A stretch of DNA of 43,322 nucleotides from Candidatus Pacearchaeota archaeon (GTDB taxonomy: Archaea > Nanobdellota > Nanobdellia > Pacearchaeales > GW2011-AR1), in the NCBI GenBank assembly GCA_016866935.1, contig VGKS01000003.1, positions 1-43,322 on the forward strand. The letters are read 5' to 3'. The translations under genes and the position numbers were made by a program. The notes under the pieces were generated by a model. The model saw only the letters and a list, made by a program, of their open reading frames with translations. It ran no database searches and was not told the origin of the DNA. The number at the start of each line of letters is the position of its first letter. Within the stretch, counting starts at the first letter, position 1. Shown piece by piece: positions 1-7,902 of this stretch.

Positions 1-9
1 TATATAAAA

Positions 10-939
10 CTACTTAGGAGGCACTAAATTAGCCCAGTCATCAATAAACTGTTCTATTCCAGGCAATTGTGTTTTCATTCCCCTATTCTCAATGTAGATC
101 TTAGCTAACAAGTACATGATCATTCCCAAACTCTTTGAAGATTTGTTATTTCCAGCAATTACTTTAGTAATTCCAAACGAATAGTTATTGCTGTCACACA
201 CACTCAACACAGGAACTCCAACCTTGTTTGCATCAGTTAATGCATTCTTGTCAAGCCAAGGATCGCAAATCAAAACAAGTTTTGTTTCAAAGAAATTTGC
301 CAAGTTAGTGTTAGTTAAAATTCCAGCAGGATATTTCTTTGTGAATGATCTAATTCCCAAAGTTTCAGCGAATAAACTAACCGCATGCCATCCAGCTTCT
401 CTCTTACATACTACAATTATATCTTCAGGAGCATATTTACTTAAGAACTCTCCAGCTTCTTTTACTATGGAGTCAAGCATTGCAGTGTTGAATACTGCCA
501 GACCATCAGCACGTCTTTTGTAAATGTACTTGCGCATATTCGGAGTAATAACGCGAGTTCCCAAATGCATGGAACTCTTCAAATAATCTTCAATTGGAAC
601 AAGGGTGTTTGTAGGTTCTGTCTTCTCACCAGTAACTCTTTCCTTAATGTCTATTTTTTCAATTTCTTTGAATTTGCCTTCAAGAGCTTTTAATTTAGCT
701 TTCAAAGCCTCAGACATTTCCTTCTTAGGTTTTTTTTCTATTTCATCAGCTTGAGTTTCATTCTCTTCAGACTTCTTAGAAGATTTCTTTTTCTTAGGAT
801 TTTCATCTTCTCCAACAACAGCATGAGCTACGCCTTCAACAACTTTCTCAGCCACTTCTCCAATTTCTTCTACAATATGTTCCGCAGCATGAGCTACTTT
901 TGAAATTATTGATTCTTCTTTCTTGTGTGTTTTTGCCAT
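10..939 (-). CDS. rpsB: 30S ribosomal protein S2 (uS2) with long N-terminal extension
   Basis: Small-subunit ribosomal protein S2. The conserved core starts near residue 111 (NTLVPIEDYLKSSMHLGT) and includes the archaeal-style stretches MRKYIYKRRADGLAVFNT, LICDPW and VPVLSVCDSNN. Archaeal S2 is usually a little over 200 residues. This one has 309 because of a roughly 110-residue N-terminal extension: an amphipathic alanine/valine/glutamate region (about 11-43), a lysine-rich stretch (49-56) and acidic/lysine helices up to about 105. The ATG at 939 is preceded by a roughly 70-base leader with an inverted repeat. The family call is seen directly; the role of the extension is unknown. Confidence 0.96.
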   Translation of the reverse strand: MAKTHKKEESIISKVAHAAEHIVEEIGEVAEKVVEGVAHAVVGEDENPKKKKSSKKSEENETQADEIEKKPKKEMSEALKAKLKALEGKFKEIEKIDIKERVTGEKTEPTNTLVPIEDYLKSSMHLGTRVITPNMRKYIYKRRADGLAVFNTAMLDSIVKEAGEFLSKYAPEDIIVVCKREAGWHAVSLFAETLGIRSFTKKYPAGILTNTNLANFFETKLVLICDPWLDKNALTDANKVGVPVLSVCDSNNYSFGITKVIAGNNKSSKSLGMIMYLLAKIYIENRGMKTQLPGIEQFIDDWANLVPPK

Positions 940-959
940 TGTAATTGATTATAACCAGC

Positions 960-997
960 GCAGGGGTTTTGTCCAAGTTGTTTCAGTTGGTACCTGC
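960..997 (-). promoter_or_regulatory. Inverted repeat in the rpsB leader
   Basis: GCAGG (960-964) pairs with CCTGC (993-997), and an inner CCAA/TTGG pair (973-976 with 987-990) stacks inside it. A TATA-like TTTAAAAA stretch at about 1027-1036 would place the transcript start just upstream, so the hairpin would sit in the 5' leader of rpsB mRNA. Feedback control of an r-protein gene is only a suggestion. Confidence 0.35.
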
Positions 998-1042
998 TAA
1001 GTCAGAATTTAATGGGTTTAGATGGTTTTTAAAGACTTCTAT

Positions 1043-1576
1043 TTAATTTATAGAATATTCTTTATGGATAAGCCATTTTCCAGCTTCATACTTAAGAAGA
1101 GCAATATTATCAAAATCTAACTCAAAATGTGGTTTTTCTAGAGTTGAAATATATCCCCACATCTCTTCAAATACTTCTTCAATTCCTTTTGTAGCAATGG
1201 TTGCATGAAAATTAGCACCCTTGCCTTCAAACTCGCTCCAAGTCAAACCATCTACTTTTTTCAGTGAATCTAATAAGTGAGAATAACCTTCTTTCATTTT
1301 TTCGTTAGGCTTTACTCCGATAAATATAACTCTATTTCCAAAATGTCCAAAACCTTCTAACTCTAACTTGGATTTTTTATTTTTCTCGCTAAATTGTTCA
1401 AGTATCTTTTCTATTTGAGTTATATCTTCTGTTTCAAAAGGTGCCTTTAGAGTTAGGTGAGAAGGCACTTTATAAGGTAAATATTTTATTCCAAATTCAT
1501 TGGCTAAATTAGAGCATAAATTATTATGGTATTGTTTAGCCTGTCCTTTGATTAAGTATCCAATGAAATATCTCAT
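1043..1576 (-). CDS. thpR: 2H phosphoesterase, RNA 2',3'-cyclic phosphodiesterase (2'-5' RNA ligase family)
   Basis: Member of the 2H phosphoesterase superfamily, which hydrolyses RNA 2',3'-cyclic phosphates and in vitro can join tRNA halves through 2'-5' links. Both catalytic signatures are visible: HLTL at residues 40-43 and HATI at 124-127, about 80 residues apart as the family requires. At 177 residues it has a normal length. The ATG lies 25 bases from a TATA box, so the transcript is probably leaderless and monocistronic. The gene may act in tRNA splicing or repair alongside RtcB, also encoded in this window; that link is inference. Confidence 0.88.
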   Translation of the reverse strand: MRYFIGYLIKGQAKQYHNNLCSNLANEFGIKYLPYKVPSHLTLKAPFETEDITQIEKILEQFSEKNKKSKLELEGFGHFGNRVIFIGVKPNEKMKEGYSHLLDSLKKVDGLTWSEFEGKGANFHATIATKGIEEVFEEMWGYISTLEKPHFELDFDNIALLKYEAGKWLIHKEYSIN

Positions 1577-1596
1577 AGATTTTATGAATAATAAGG

Positions 1597-1606
1597 GATT
1601 ATAATC
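1597..1606 (-). promoter_or_regulatory. TATA box for the 2H phosphoesterase gene
   Basis: ATTATAAT at 1598-1605, centred about 25 bases upstream of the ATG at 1576. A perfect 12-base palindrome (TTCTCTAGAGAA, 1609-1620) sits just upstream of the box and could be an operator. Confidence 0.5.
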
Positions 1607-1719
1607 TTTTCTCTAGAGAAGTTTCTTAAAAGTAAGAGCAGAAGAATCATTAAAAAATTAGTCTCAATATTCTAATAATTTATCATTACTTTCTTGATAA
1701 AAGAGTCTTGCTCTTAGCT

Positions 1720-2892
1720 CTAACTTGATTTATTCAAACTTTTCTCTATTTCTATTAGCCTCTTTAGTTTAACTTCTCTCCACTGTGTTGCAATGCCACA
1801 TTTAATATAATCGGCTCCAAAACCAACGGCATAATCTGCTAAAGCATTGTCCATTGTTTCTCCAGATCTATGAGATAAAACTGTCTTAATTCCATGCTTC
1901 TTGCATAAATCAAATATCTTTTTCAGTTCAATAAGCGAACCATTTTGATTAGGTTTTATTATCATTCCAGAAATTGACTTCCTTTTTATTGCACTCAGTG
2001 TTCTAGAATATTGTGTAGCAGTTAAATCATCTCCTACAATCATAGACTTAACATTTTTATTCAACTTAGTAAAACTTGAGAAATCTCTTTGTTGAAAGGG
2101 GTCTTCTATATAGAAAAGAGAATAGTACAGAGATAACTCTTCTATAAATTTTCTCTGCCATTCAGTATCTATTTTCTTCTCATAATAATTATACTTTCCA
2201 TTCCTGAATAAAGAAGAGCTTGCACAATCTAATCCAATCTCTATATTGAATTTGAATTTTTTCCTTGTTTTAATTTTAAATCTACTTAATAAATCAAGAA
2301 CATCTCTATCGTTAAATTGCACAAGTAAAGCCCCCTCATCATTTACTTTTCTTATTTTAAGTTTTTTCTTTGCTAATCTATACAGGTAATTCATAGCTTT
2401 AATATTTTTAGCTACGGACTTTCCTTTAGGAATAACAAGAAATTCTTGAAAATTAGGGTGTTTACTTATTGAAGAGCTGTGCAATCCTCCACCAATAACG
2501 TTTCCGACAGGATTTGGTATCTTTCTTGAATTTCCTACAATTTCATACAATTCTTTTCTGTTAGTATAAGCAAGCGCCTTGAGTATTGCAGATTCAAATG
2601 CATATAAAGAGTTAGCTCCAAATCCGTTTGCATTTTTTATTCTAATCTTCTTACAAATAATCTTTTCAATTATCTTCAAATCATCAAATTTATTTATTTC
2701 AACATCTTCATTCCAATTATTTAGAAATTTAACACAAAAATCAATATTTTGATAATAAGAAGGTGTCTCATAATCTCCTGTAGACTTTCCATTTGGAGAG
2801 GAAGATTCCTCGCATCTATTTACTGAAACAGCAATTGTCTTTTCACCGCGAGAATCTTCTATCATTCTGGCTTTGACCTCTTTTATAATCAT
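1720..2892 (-). CDS. eno: Enolase (phosphopyruvate hydratase), divergent
   Basis: Converts 2-phosphoglycerate to phosphoenolpyruvate in glycolysis. The N-terminal loop GKSTGDYE is at 35-42, GGGLH (substrate histidine) at 134-138 and QEF at 149-151. The acid/base glutamate lies in NDEGA (184-188). The Mg ligands are D222, E263 (IEDP) and the GDD at 287-289. The catalytic lysine is in IIKPNQNGS (K313), followed by SHRSGET (340-346) and K364. All key residues appear intact, so it should be active. At 390 residues it is shorter than most enolases (about 410-430), and strand segments in the N-terminal domain are divergent. It shares an AT-rich promoter gap with a divergent small gene. Confidence 0.9.
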   Translation of the reverse strand: MIIKEVKARMIEDSRGEKTIAVSVNRCEESSSPNGKSTGDYETPSYYQNIDFCVKFLNNWNEDVEINKFDDLKIIEKIICKKIRIKNANGFGANSLYAFESAILKALAYTNRKELYEIVGNSRKIPNPVGNVIGGGLHSSSISKHPNFQEFLVIPKGKSVAKNIKAMNYLYRLAKKKLKIRKVNDEGALLVQFNDRDVLDLLSRFKIKTRKKFKFNIEIGLDCASSSLFRNGKYNYYEKKIDTEWQRKFIEELSLYYSLFYIEDPFQQRDFSSFTKLNKNVKSMIVGDDLTATQYSRTLSAIKRKSISGMIIKPNQNGSLIELKKIFDLCKKHGIKTVLSHRSGETMDNALADYAVGFGADYIKCGIATQWREVKLKRLIEIEKSLNKSS

Positions 2893-2913
2893 AATAAATT
2901 AAGAACATAAAGC

Positions 2914-2927
2914 TATTAAAATATAAT
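2914..2927. promoter_or_regulatory. Divergent AT-rich promoter between eno and a 94-aa gene
   Basis: The TATTAAAATATAAT stretch can be read as a TATA box on both strands. It lies about 22 bases before the plus-strand ATG (2942) and about 29 bases before the eno ATG (2892). Confidence 0.45.
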
Positions 2928-2941
2928 CCCTTAGAAAAAAT

Positions 2942-3226
2942 ATGGATTTTAGAAGTCCAGTAAGGAGGCGTGCGTCTTGTTTCGAAAGAAACATGAGTTA
3001 TATGCAACAAGGCATAGCTTTGATGGATGAAGTAAGGGAGTCAGGAGATTTAGATACCTTACATCTTCACTCCACAACAGCAGAATTATACCTATTTGAA
3101 TTAAATCATTACAGAACTAGATGCAAGGATATGTCTCCAGAACAGAGAAGAGCTTTTGATTCAAAAATGACGGATTTCGTTACCCCTTACAGATTATTAC
3201 TAAGAGCTATATGTAGAAAAAACTAA
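2942..3226 (+). CDS. Hypothetical protein, 94 aa
   Basis: I do not recognise this family. The protein is soluble, helical and basic at its N-terminus (SPVRRRAS), with no membrane segment and three cysteines (C13, one in TRCKDM, one in AICRKN). Support for a real gene is its position directly behind a TATA-like stretch, which gives a leaderless ATG. It is also the only open frame in the gap between eno and rpoK, which it meets tail to tail with 6 bases between stops. No function is proposed. Confidence 0.6.
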   Translation: MDFRSPVRRRASCFERNMSYMQQGIALMDEVRESGDLDTLHLHSTTAELYLFELNHYRTRCKDMSPEQRRAFDSKMTDFVTPYRLLLRAICRKN

Positions 3227-3232
3227 TTAAAA

Positions 3233-3616
3233 TTATTCTTCAGATGCGCCAGATGAGTCATCTATTATGGAATCTTCATTCTCACCTTCATTCACTAAGC
3301 CCATTTCTTCTGCTTTCTCAGCAATTTCTTTTTCAACTTCTTTCTCTTTTTCAGCTATTTTTTCATCGTCAACATTGTCTTCTCTAACAGCCTGAAGTTT
3401 AGCCCCTGTCTTTAGAGGCATAGGTCTTCTTACAGATATTGGTAAAACTCCTGATTTGAATTCTTTTGTAGCAATTTTCAAAGCATCAAAGTGCATTTCA
3501 TTCAATTCTTCATCAGAAATAGTCATTAAAAGTGGAGCATCCATAGAAATCTGTAAAGCACGAGCTCCTAGTATGCGTGCTATTTCAAATCTTGTAAATT
3601 CGCGTGTTAATTCCAT
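3233..3616 (-). CDS. rpoK: DNA-directed RNA polymerase subunit K (Rpo6/Rpb6 homolog)
   Basis: Small subunit of archaeal RNA polymerase, homologous to eukaryotic Rpb6 and bacterial omega, which clamps and stabilises the largest subunit. The diagnostic core LTRFEIARILGARALQIS, followed by ALKIATKEFKSGVLPISVRRP, fills residues 3-66. Archaeal RpoK is usually near 60-90 residues. Here an acidic, lysine/glutamate-rich tail of about 55 residues (about 75-127) follows the core. It is the last gene of the exosome run, 7 bases after rrp42, and is probably co-transcribed with it. Confidence 0.94.
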   Translation of the reverse strand: MELTREFTRFEIARILGARALQISMDAPLLMTISDEELNEMHFDALKIATKEFKSGVLPISVRRPMPLKTGAKLQAVREDNVDDEKIAEKEKEVEKEIAEKAEEMGLVNEGENEDSIIDDSSGASEE

Positions 3617-3623
3617 TAGTAAG

Positions 3624-4445
3624 TCACTTCAGAAACTTTTTAAGCTTTTTAAGTGTATCGTCATATAGTTTTGGAAGGTTTTTCATCATTTCAGTAATAT
3701 CGTCAGTTGATAAATGAGCATCCATTCCTTTTTGAGCAGAGTGTATCATGTGTTCTTTTCCTTTGTAATGTGATATTCCCCATACAATTTTTCCGTCCGC
3801 TGCTTCTTCTTCTTCACGAGTTGGATCTACAACTAGTGAATCACCAAGTTTGTAGAATGTAAGAGATAAAGGTATCGTGTTTTCAAGAAGAGGCAATTTC
3901 TTTGTGGTTTTTTTATCATAATCAATCTTTCCATCCTTATCTATTTCAGGGAAATGTGTTTGCATCAATGCAGCCATAGCAGCTATGCTTGCAGCGTCAA
4001 TTAATGCCCCATCATCATTAATAGGATAAATATCAATCATAACAGTCCAAACTTTTTCTCCTTCTTTTATTACTAATTTTTTCAAATCAATAACATGGGA
4101 TTCTCTGATTGCTCTTTCAACCAGTCTCGTTAATTCAAGAGAATTGTACTTTGGAGGTCCTGATTCAAATCTTGGTGAAGCCAAAGGCAATAAGTCTCCT
4201 GATGCCATTAAGTTCCCGCTATCTAATGAATCTGGATAAGGTTCTCCAACACCAAGTTTAACTCCAACAACAACTTCTGTTTTACCAAGCTTTACACGAG
4301 CACTTCCTTCAGCTTTGTATGAAACATCATACTCTACTGTAAATTCTCTTTGTTCCAAAAGTTTACGACCATCAAAACGTTTGCCAAGAGCAAACATTTT
4401 ATTTAATGTATTCTTTGTTAGATTAGATAAATTCATTGCGCTCAT
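3624..4445 (-). CDS. rrp42: Exosome complex subunit Rrp42
   Basis: Non-catalytic RNase PH-fold subunit of the archaeal exosome, which alternates with Rrp41 in the hexameric ring and contributes to the RNA path. Visible hallmarks are the family opening GKRFDGRKLLEQRE (about 21-34), EGSARVKLGKTEVVVGVKLG, the ASPRFESGPP region and LVERAIRESHVIDLKKL. At 273 residues it is typical. The ATG at 4445 overlaps the rrp41 stop by four bases (ATGA), which implies translational coupling. A second Met three codons on is possible. Confidence 0.95.
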   Translation of the reverse strand: MSAMNLSNLTKNTLNKMFALGKRFDGRKLLEQREFTVEYDVSYKAEGSARVKLGKTEVVVGVKLGVGEPYPDSLDSGNLMASGDLLPLASPRFESGPPKYNSLELTRLVERAIRESHVIDLKKLVIKEGEKVWTVMIDIYPINDDGALIDAASIAAMAALMQTHFPEIDKDGKIDYDKKTTKKLPLLENTIPLSLTFYKLGDSLVVDPTREEEEAADGKIVWGISHYKGKEHMIHSAQKGMDAHLSTDDITEMMKNLPKLYDDTLKKLKKFLK

Positions 4446-5146
4446 TTTTCTTCCTCCATAACACTCTTTAATGCCTTCTTCTGAACTTCGTAAATCTTAG
4501 CAAATGCTTTGTCTGCTAAACTCAATGCTTTAGGATAAAGGTCAGGTTGTATCTTTCCATCTAATTGAAGTAATGTCCATTTATCAGAATTAGCTAATCT
4601 AGCAGTAGCCATATCTGTTGCACCTTCTCCATCTTCAAAGTGCTCTTCTTCATCATTAACATCTAAAACAAGATCTTTGTCCATCTTTCCTACAGATACA
4701 GCACAAACCAAATCTTTCATAGGTATTCCAGCTTGAGCCAAAGCCATAGACGCAGCGTTAATTCCAGCTACTCTTGTACTTGCATTTGCTTGTAAAATAT
4801 AAATTTGTACATCAATAACTGTGTTAGGGAATTCTTTTAAATCAAGTGCAGGAGATAATGCCCACTCAGTAACTTTAGAAATTTCCTGCGATCTTCTTGA
4901 AGGTCCAGGTTTCTTTCTATCTGAAACAGAGAATGAAAGTAAATCATAGTTAACTCTTAAAACAGCTGATTTAGGATCTTGCATGTGCTGAGGATGTAAT
5001 AATCTAGGCCCATATACAGCAGCAATAGCTACAGTTTTTCCGAATGAGAATATTGCGCTTCCATCGGCATTAGGTACAACTCCTATCTTAGCCATCATTG
5101 GTCTAATTTCTTCTAGTTTTCTTCCGTCAGGTCTTTTGAATGCCAT
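4442..5146 (-). CDS. rrp41: Exosome complex exonuclease Rrp41
   Basis: Catalytic RNase PH-fold subunit of the archaeal exosome, which degrades RNA 3' to 5' by phosphorolysis and can add 3' tails. Motifs include RPDGRKLEEIRP at the N-terminus, YGPRLLHPQHMQ and the RRSQEISKVTEWAL block (phosphate/RNA binding). VLDVNDEEE carries the catalytic aspartate. The stretch after that motif is slightly longer than in typical Rrp41. At 234 residues it is of normal length. It follows rrp4 with a 1-base gap and overlaps rrp42. Confidence 0.96.
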   Translation of the reverse strand: MAFKRPDGRKLEEIRPMMAKIGVVPNADGSAIFSFGKTVAIAAVYGPRLLHPQHMQDPKSAVLRVNYDLLSFSVSDRKKPGPSRRSQEISKVTEWALSPALDLKEFPNTVIDVQIYILQANASTRVAGINAASMALAQAGIPMKDLVCAVSVGKMDKDLVLDVNDEEEHFEDGEGATDMATARLANSDKWTLLQLDGKIQPDLYPKALSLADKAFAKIYEVQKKALKSVMEEEK

Positions 5147-5147
5147 T

Positions 5148-5873
5148 TTATTTGTTTTTACTAAACCATTCCTCCATTTTTTCTGTTAATCCTGATACTA
5201 AAACTTTTTCTGCTATAAACTCTATAGCTCTTCTAGTTCTAAGTTCTGAATCAATGTCATTTCCTTTTATCCAGACCCATCCGTTTTGACCTATTGTAAC
5301 ATTACATCCTGTCTTTTCTTTTATTAGATTAATCATGCTTCCCTCTCTTCCAATTATTCTTGGAACTCTTGAAGGGTTTACTCTAAATACAAATCCACCC
5401 TCTAATTTTCCTAATCCCTTACCTTTCATAGCTAAGTCTATTCCTTTAGGAGAAACATTCCAAACTTTAGCAGCAACTACGTCTCCAATAGCCAAGAATT
5501 GATCCATTTCATGTTTGTTTACAAATCTCGGAGATTCCATTAGAGGTAAGAATCCATTTTGAGCATAATCAATGTCAACTATCCATCCAGAATGAACAAT
5601 ATCATTTACTCTTCCAATAACTACATTATTTCTTCTTGGAATAAAAGCTCCAGAGAAAGGTATTATCTTAACAACTCTTCCAACCTTTTCAGCCAATCCA
5701 TAACGAGAAGCAACAACATTACTTCCTTCTTTGCGAGCACCTTCACCAGCTAAGAAATCGTCACCAGAAGCAACAACTTCCCCAGGAACTACAACAGTCC
5801 TGCTTGTTGGTTCTGCAACACCTGTGAACTCTTCATAATTTTCGTCGTTGTTTCCGTCGTTAAAATTTTTCAT
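5148..5873 (-). CDS. rrp4: Exosome RNA-binding cap subunit Rrp4
   Basis: Forms part of the RNA-binding cap of the exosome. The N-terminal domain shows VVPGEVVASGDDFLAGEG (about 28-45), followed by an S1 fold (about 60-140) and a KH domain with RVPRIIGREGSMINLI (about 169-184). I chose the ATG at 5873 rather than a TTG five codons upstream. A GGAG (5883-5886) lies nine bases before this ATG, and a TATA-like ATTTAAAG lies near 5957. The first roughly 25 residues are an Asn/Glu-rich tail ahead of the fold. It leads the rrp4-rrp41-rrp42-rpoK operon. Confidence 0.94.
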   Translation of the reverse strand: MKNFNDGNNDENYEEFTGVAEPTSRTVVVPGEVVASGDDFLAGEGARKEGSNVVASRYGLAEKVGRVVKIIPFSGAFIPRRNNVVIGRVNDIVHSGWIVDIDYAQNGFLPLMESPRFVNKHEMDQFLAIGDVVAAKVWNVSPKGIDLAMKGKGLGKLEGGFVFRVNPSRVPRIIGREGSMINLIKEKTGCNVTIGQNGWVWIKGNDIDSELRTRRAIEFIAEKVLVSGLTEKMEEWFSKNK

Positions 5874-5882
5874 TTCTGTAAT

Positions 5883-5886
5883 CTCC
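5883..5886 (-). promoter_or_regulatory. rrp4: Ribosome binding site of rrp4
   Basis: GGAG nine bases before the ATG at 5873. It decides this start over the upstream TTG, which it touches. Confidence 0.5.
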
Positions 5887-6067
5887 AATCAACAAAAGAT
5901 AATTGTAATATTTCCTTTGTTCGCTTGTTAATTTCAATATTTGAATTAATTTCGAGTATTTAAAGTTTCCTGTTTTCTAAAACTTTAAGCTAGAAAATCT
6001 CAATTTTCTTTGTTTAAAGTTTTGCCTAAGTTTGAACTATATACTGGAGTATAGAAATTTTAGTCTG

Positions 6068-6193
6068 TTATTCTTCCATATCCTTTCTTAATTGAGAAAT
6101 CTTATTTTCTATTTCTTTCATAGGGAGAGTGTTAAAAGAATCTTTTTTTACCTTTATTTTAACCTCATCATTAGGACCATATTTTTTTACCAT
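6068..6193 (-). CDS. Small basic/acidic helical protein, 41 aa
   Basis: A short open frame starts MVKKYGPNDEVKIKVKKDS and ends KISQLRKDMEE. It is highly charged and probably a single helix after a beta-like N-terminus. Support: a TATA-like TTAAAAATA (about 6211-6220) is centred roughly 23-25 bases before the ATG, the leaderless spacing used throughout this window. The composition is also protein-like in a gap that is otherwise rich in stops. It lies between the structured element (6234-6402) and rrp4, inside the proteasome/exosome gene neighbourhood. Family not recognised. Confidence 0.5.
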   Translation of the reverse strand: MVKKYGPNDEVKIKVKKDSFNTLPMKEIENKISQLRKDMEE

Positions 6194-6219
6194 CTTCTTA
6201 CGGATTAGCCTTATTTTTA

Positions 6220-6405
6220 AGTCTTTATGTCACAAGTGTCTCCCTAAAACCCCGTCCCTTAGGGTGTGGTAGACACTTCGAGCACAAGAAGTTTGTTGAA
6301 TATTACAAACTTCTGTGCAGAAACTTCTTCCAGAAGAGAAGTTTCTTGCATCCAAAAATCGAGCACCAATCAAACCACACACTTTAGTGTGCATCGATTT
6401 TTTTG
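6220..6405. ncRNA. Candidate structured RNA with four consecutive hairpins
   Basis: Four strong hairpins fill this stretch. A: 6234-6241 with 6271-6278, eight pairs, enclosing CCCTAA/TTAGGG. B: 6282-6296 with 6305-6318, fourteen pairs and one bulge. C: 6319-6328 with 6337-6346, ten perfect pairs. D: 6354-6362 with 6394-6402, nine pairs, enclosing CACAC/GTGTG with a four-base loop. On the plus strand D is followed by a run of seven T, like a terminator; on the minus strand D also ends in five T. Local GC (about 42%) is above its surroundings. No long open frame crosses it. The strand is unresolved. It does not match SRP, RNase P or tRNA motifs that I can recognise. Confidence 0.55.
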
Positions 6406-6465
6406 ATATTAATTAAAAACTTAGACAAAGCAAAAAACATCAAAGTATCAGAACTAAATACTTGT

Positions 6466-7134
6466 TTACTTAACTTCTTGAGAAACAACTGCTCCTCGAG
6501 TAATTGCATTCAACTTATCATAGAAATCAATTTGCAATCCAGAAGGAATATTCATTATAACTTGCAAATCTCCATTAGAAAGCCATTCTTCGCTTTCTTT
6601 GTAATCTTTAAGCAATCCATATACTTGAGCGCTAAATCTGGCAGGAATAGTTAATTTAATCTTTTTAGTTTCAACTCTAATTGGAATAATAGTAGCTAAT
6701 TTTGTAATCAATTCAGGCATCTGAGCTTCAGCAGGTCTTGCATCAAAATTGAAATGTACTTCACTTATTGCCTTTCTTAATCTATCTTCAGTGTAAGGTC
6801 TTCCATGTTGATCTACTGCGTTTCTCAAAACAAGATCAACAACTTGCTTTATCTTTTTCTCGCGTTCAGCATCTCTAAATTCCTGATTCTTTTGAATTTC
6901 TCCCTTAACCATTATCATTTGAGCAATCTTGTAAATATCTTCAGTATCAAAAGCAGCATTCAATTCAGCTTTAGAAGCTGCAAATCCTTTCTTCAAATCA
7001 GTATAAATGTTAGGCATATTCAATGCAGCAGAAACGTTTCCCTTGCCAGCTTTTACTTTCAAAGCTTCATCTAAATCAACAGAGATTTCAAATTGTTTTC
7101 CCTTAACTTTAATGCGTGCTTCAACTGTAGCCAT
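6466..7134 (-). CDS. sbds: Ribosome maturation protein SBDS (Sdo1)
   Basis: Archaeal homolog of SBDS/Sdo1, which with EF-2-like GTPases releases the anti-association factor aIF6 from 60S-type subunits. The N-terminal FYSH domain (about 1-85) includes ARIKVKGKQFEISVD and a DIYKIAQMIMVKGEIQ stretch. The middle helical domain contains DLVLRNAVDQHGRPYTEDRLRKAI, a family hallmark, and the C-terminal domain follows. 222 residues is close to the usual 230. It sits between psmA and the exosome genes, the arrangement known from the archaeal exosome superoperon, but has its own TATA box, so it may be transcribed separately. Confidence 0.95.
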   Translation of the reverse strand: MATVEARIKVKGKQFEISVDLDEALKVKAGKGNVSAALNMPNIYTDLKKGFAASKAELNAAFDTEDIYKIAQMIMVKGEIQKNQEFRDAEREKKIKQVVDLVLRNAVDQHGRPYTEDRLRKAISEVHFNFDARPAEAQMPELITKLATIIPIRVETKKIKLTIPARFSAQVYGLLKDYKESEEWLSNGDLQVIMNIPSGLQIDFYDKLNAITRGAVVSQEVK

Positions 7135-7155
7135 AATTGTTAAAATTTTATATTG

Positions 7156-7165
7156 TATTTAAAGA
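7156..7165 (-). promoter_or_regulatory. TATA box for SBDS
   Basis: Minus-strand CTTTAAAT, centred about 27 bases before the ATG at 7134. Confidence 0.5.
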
Positions 7166-7176
7166 TTTAGCTAGAA

Positions 7177-7902
7177 TTACTTAACAAATTTTCTAAGCTC
7201 TTCGCCGTGTAATCTCATAAGTTTGCCATCTTTCAAAGAAATCATTCCAACATCAAATCTTGAAATCTCAAAGTTTTTTCCTAGTAAATCCTTGAATATT
7301 TTCATTACAAACTTGACTCCTTCATCCATAGTCATATTCTCATTCACCGCTTTTCTCAATTCTTCCTTGACTTGTTCATCATTTTCTCCAATCGAATTAG
7401 CCTTGTAAGCAAAAAAGTTTCCAGTAATATCTGAAGTATACAAATGACCTCTTCCCTTTGAAACGCCAGCAATCATTATTGCAACTCCGTAAGGCCTTGA
7501 TCCCCCATATTGAGTATATGCTTGTTTGTTATCAGCAATCATTTGAATTACAGAAATAGGGTCAATAGGAGTCCCATAAGAAACTCTATGTTGTTGAGAT
7601 AGGAGTCTAGCTCTATCTACTAATATGCGAGCGTCAGAAGCAATTCCAGCAGCAGTTGCCATAACGTGTTCGTCAACTTCGAATACTTTCATTGCGGATT
7701 CAGGAGCAATCAAATTATCCCTTATTCTTTTATCCGCTACAATTATAACTCCATCTTTACAGACAATTCCGACACTATTACTTCCAAGCTTAACTGTCTT
7801 CTCAGCATATTCTACCTGTAACAAATGTCCCTCAGGTGAGAACATAGTTGCAGCTCTATCATAACCCATTGCTTGATGTTGCATTTCTGTTGGCATGTCC
7901 AT
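7177..7902 (-). CDS. psmA: Proteasome subunit alpha
   Basis: Alpha subunit of the 20S proteasome. It forms the outer rings that gate substrate entry and dock ATPases. The N-terminal alpha signature MGYDRAATMFSPEGHLLQVEYAEK occupies about 12-35 (gate residues YDR). The NTN-hydrolase fold follows, with KDGVIIVADKRI and MATAAGIASDARILVDRARL. There is no catalytic N-terminal threonine, as expected. 241 residues is standard. A TATA box sits 26 bases before the ATG. The partner beta subunit is at 16027-16698. Confidence 0.96.
   Translation of the reverse strand: MDMPTEMQHQAMGYDRAATMFSPEGHLLQVEYAEKTVKLGSNSVGIVCKDGVIIVADKRIRDNLIAPESAMKVFEVDEHVMATAAGIASDARILVDRARLLSQQHRVSYGTPIDPISVIQMIADNKQAYTQYGGSRPYGVAIMIAGVSKGRGHLYTSDITGNFFAYKANSIGENDEQVKEELRKAVNENMTMDEGVKFVMKIFKDLLGKNFEISRFDVGMISLKDGKLMRLHGEELRKFVK

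Noticed and set aside
188-523. 111-codon plus-strand open frame inside rpsB
   Set aside because: Antisense shadow of a clear ribosomal protein gene; no promoter and no recognisable product.
6220-6405. Box C/D or H/ACA guide RNA
   Set aside because: No RTGATGA/CTGA pair or ACA-terminated pocket hairpin could be found on either strand.
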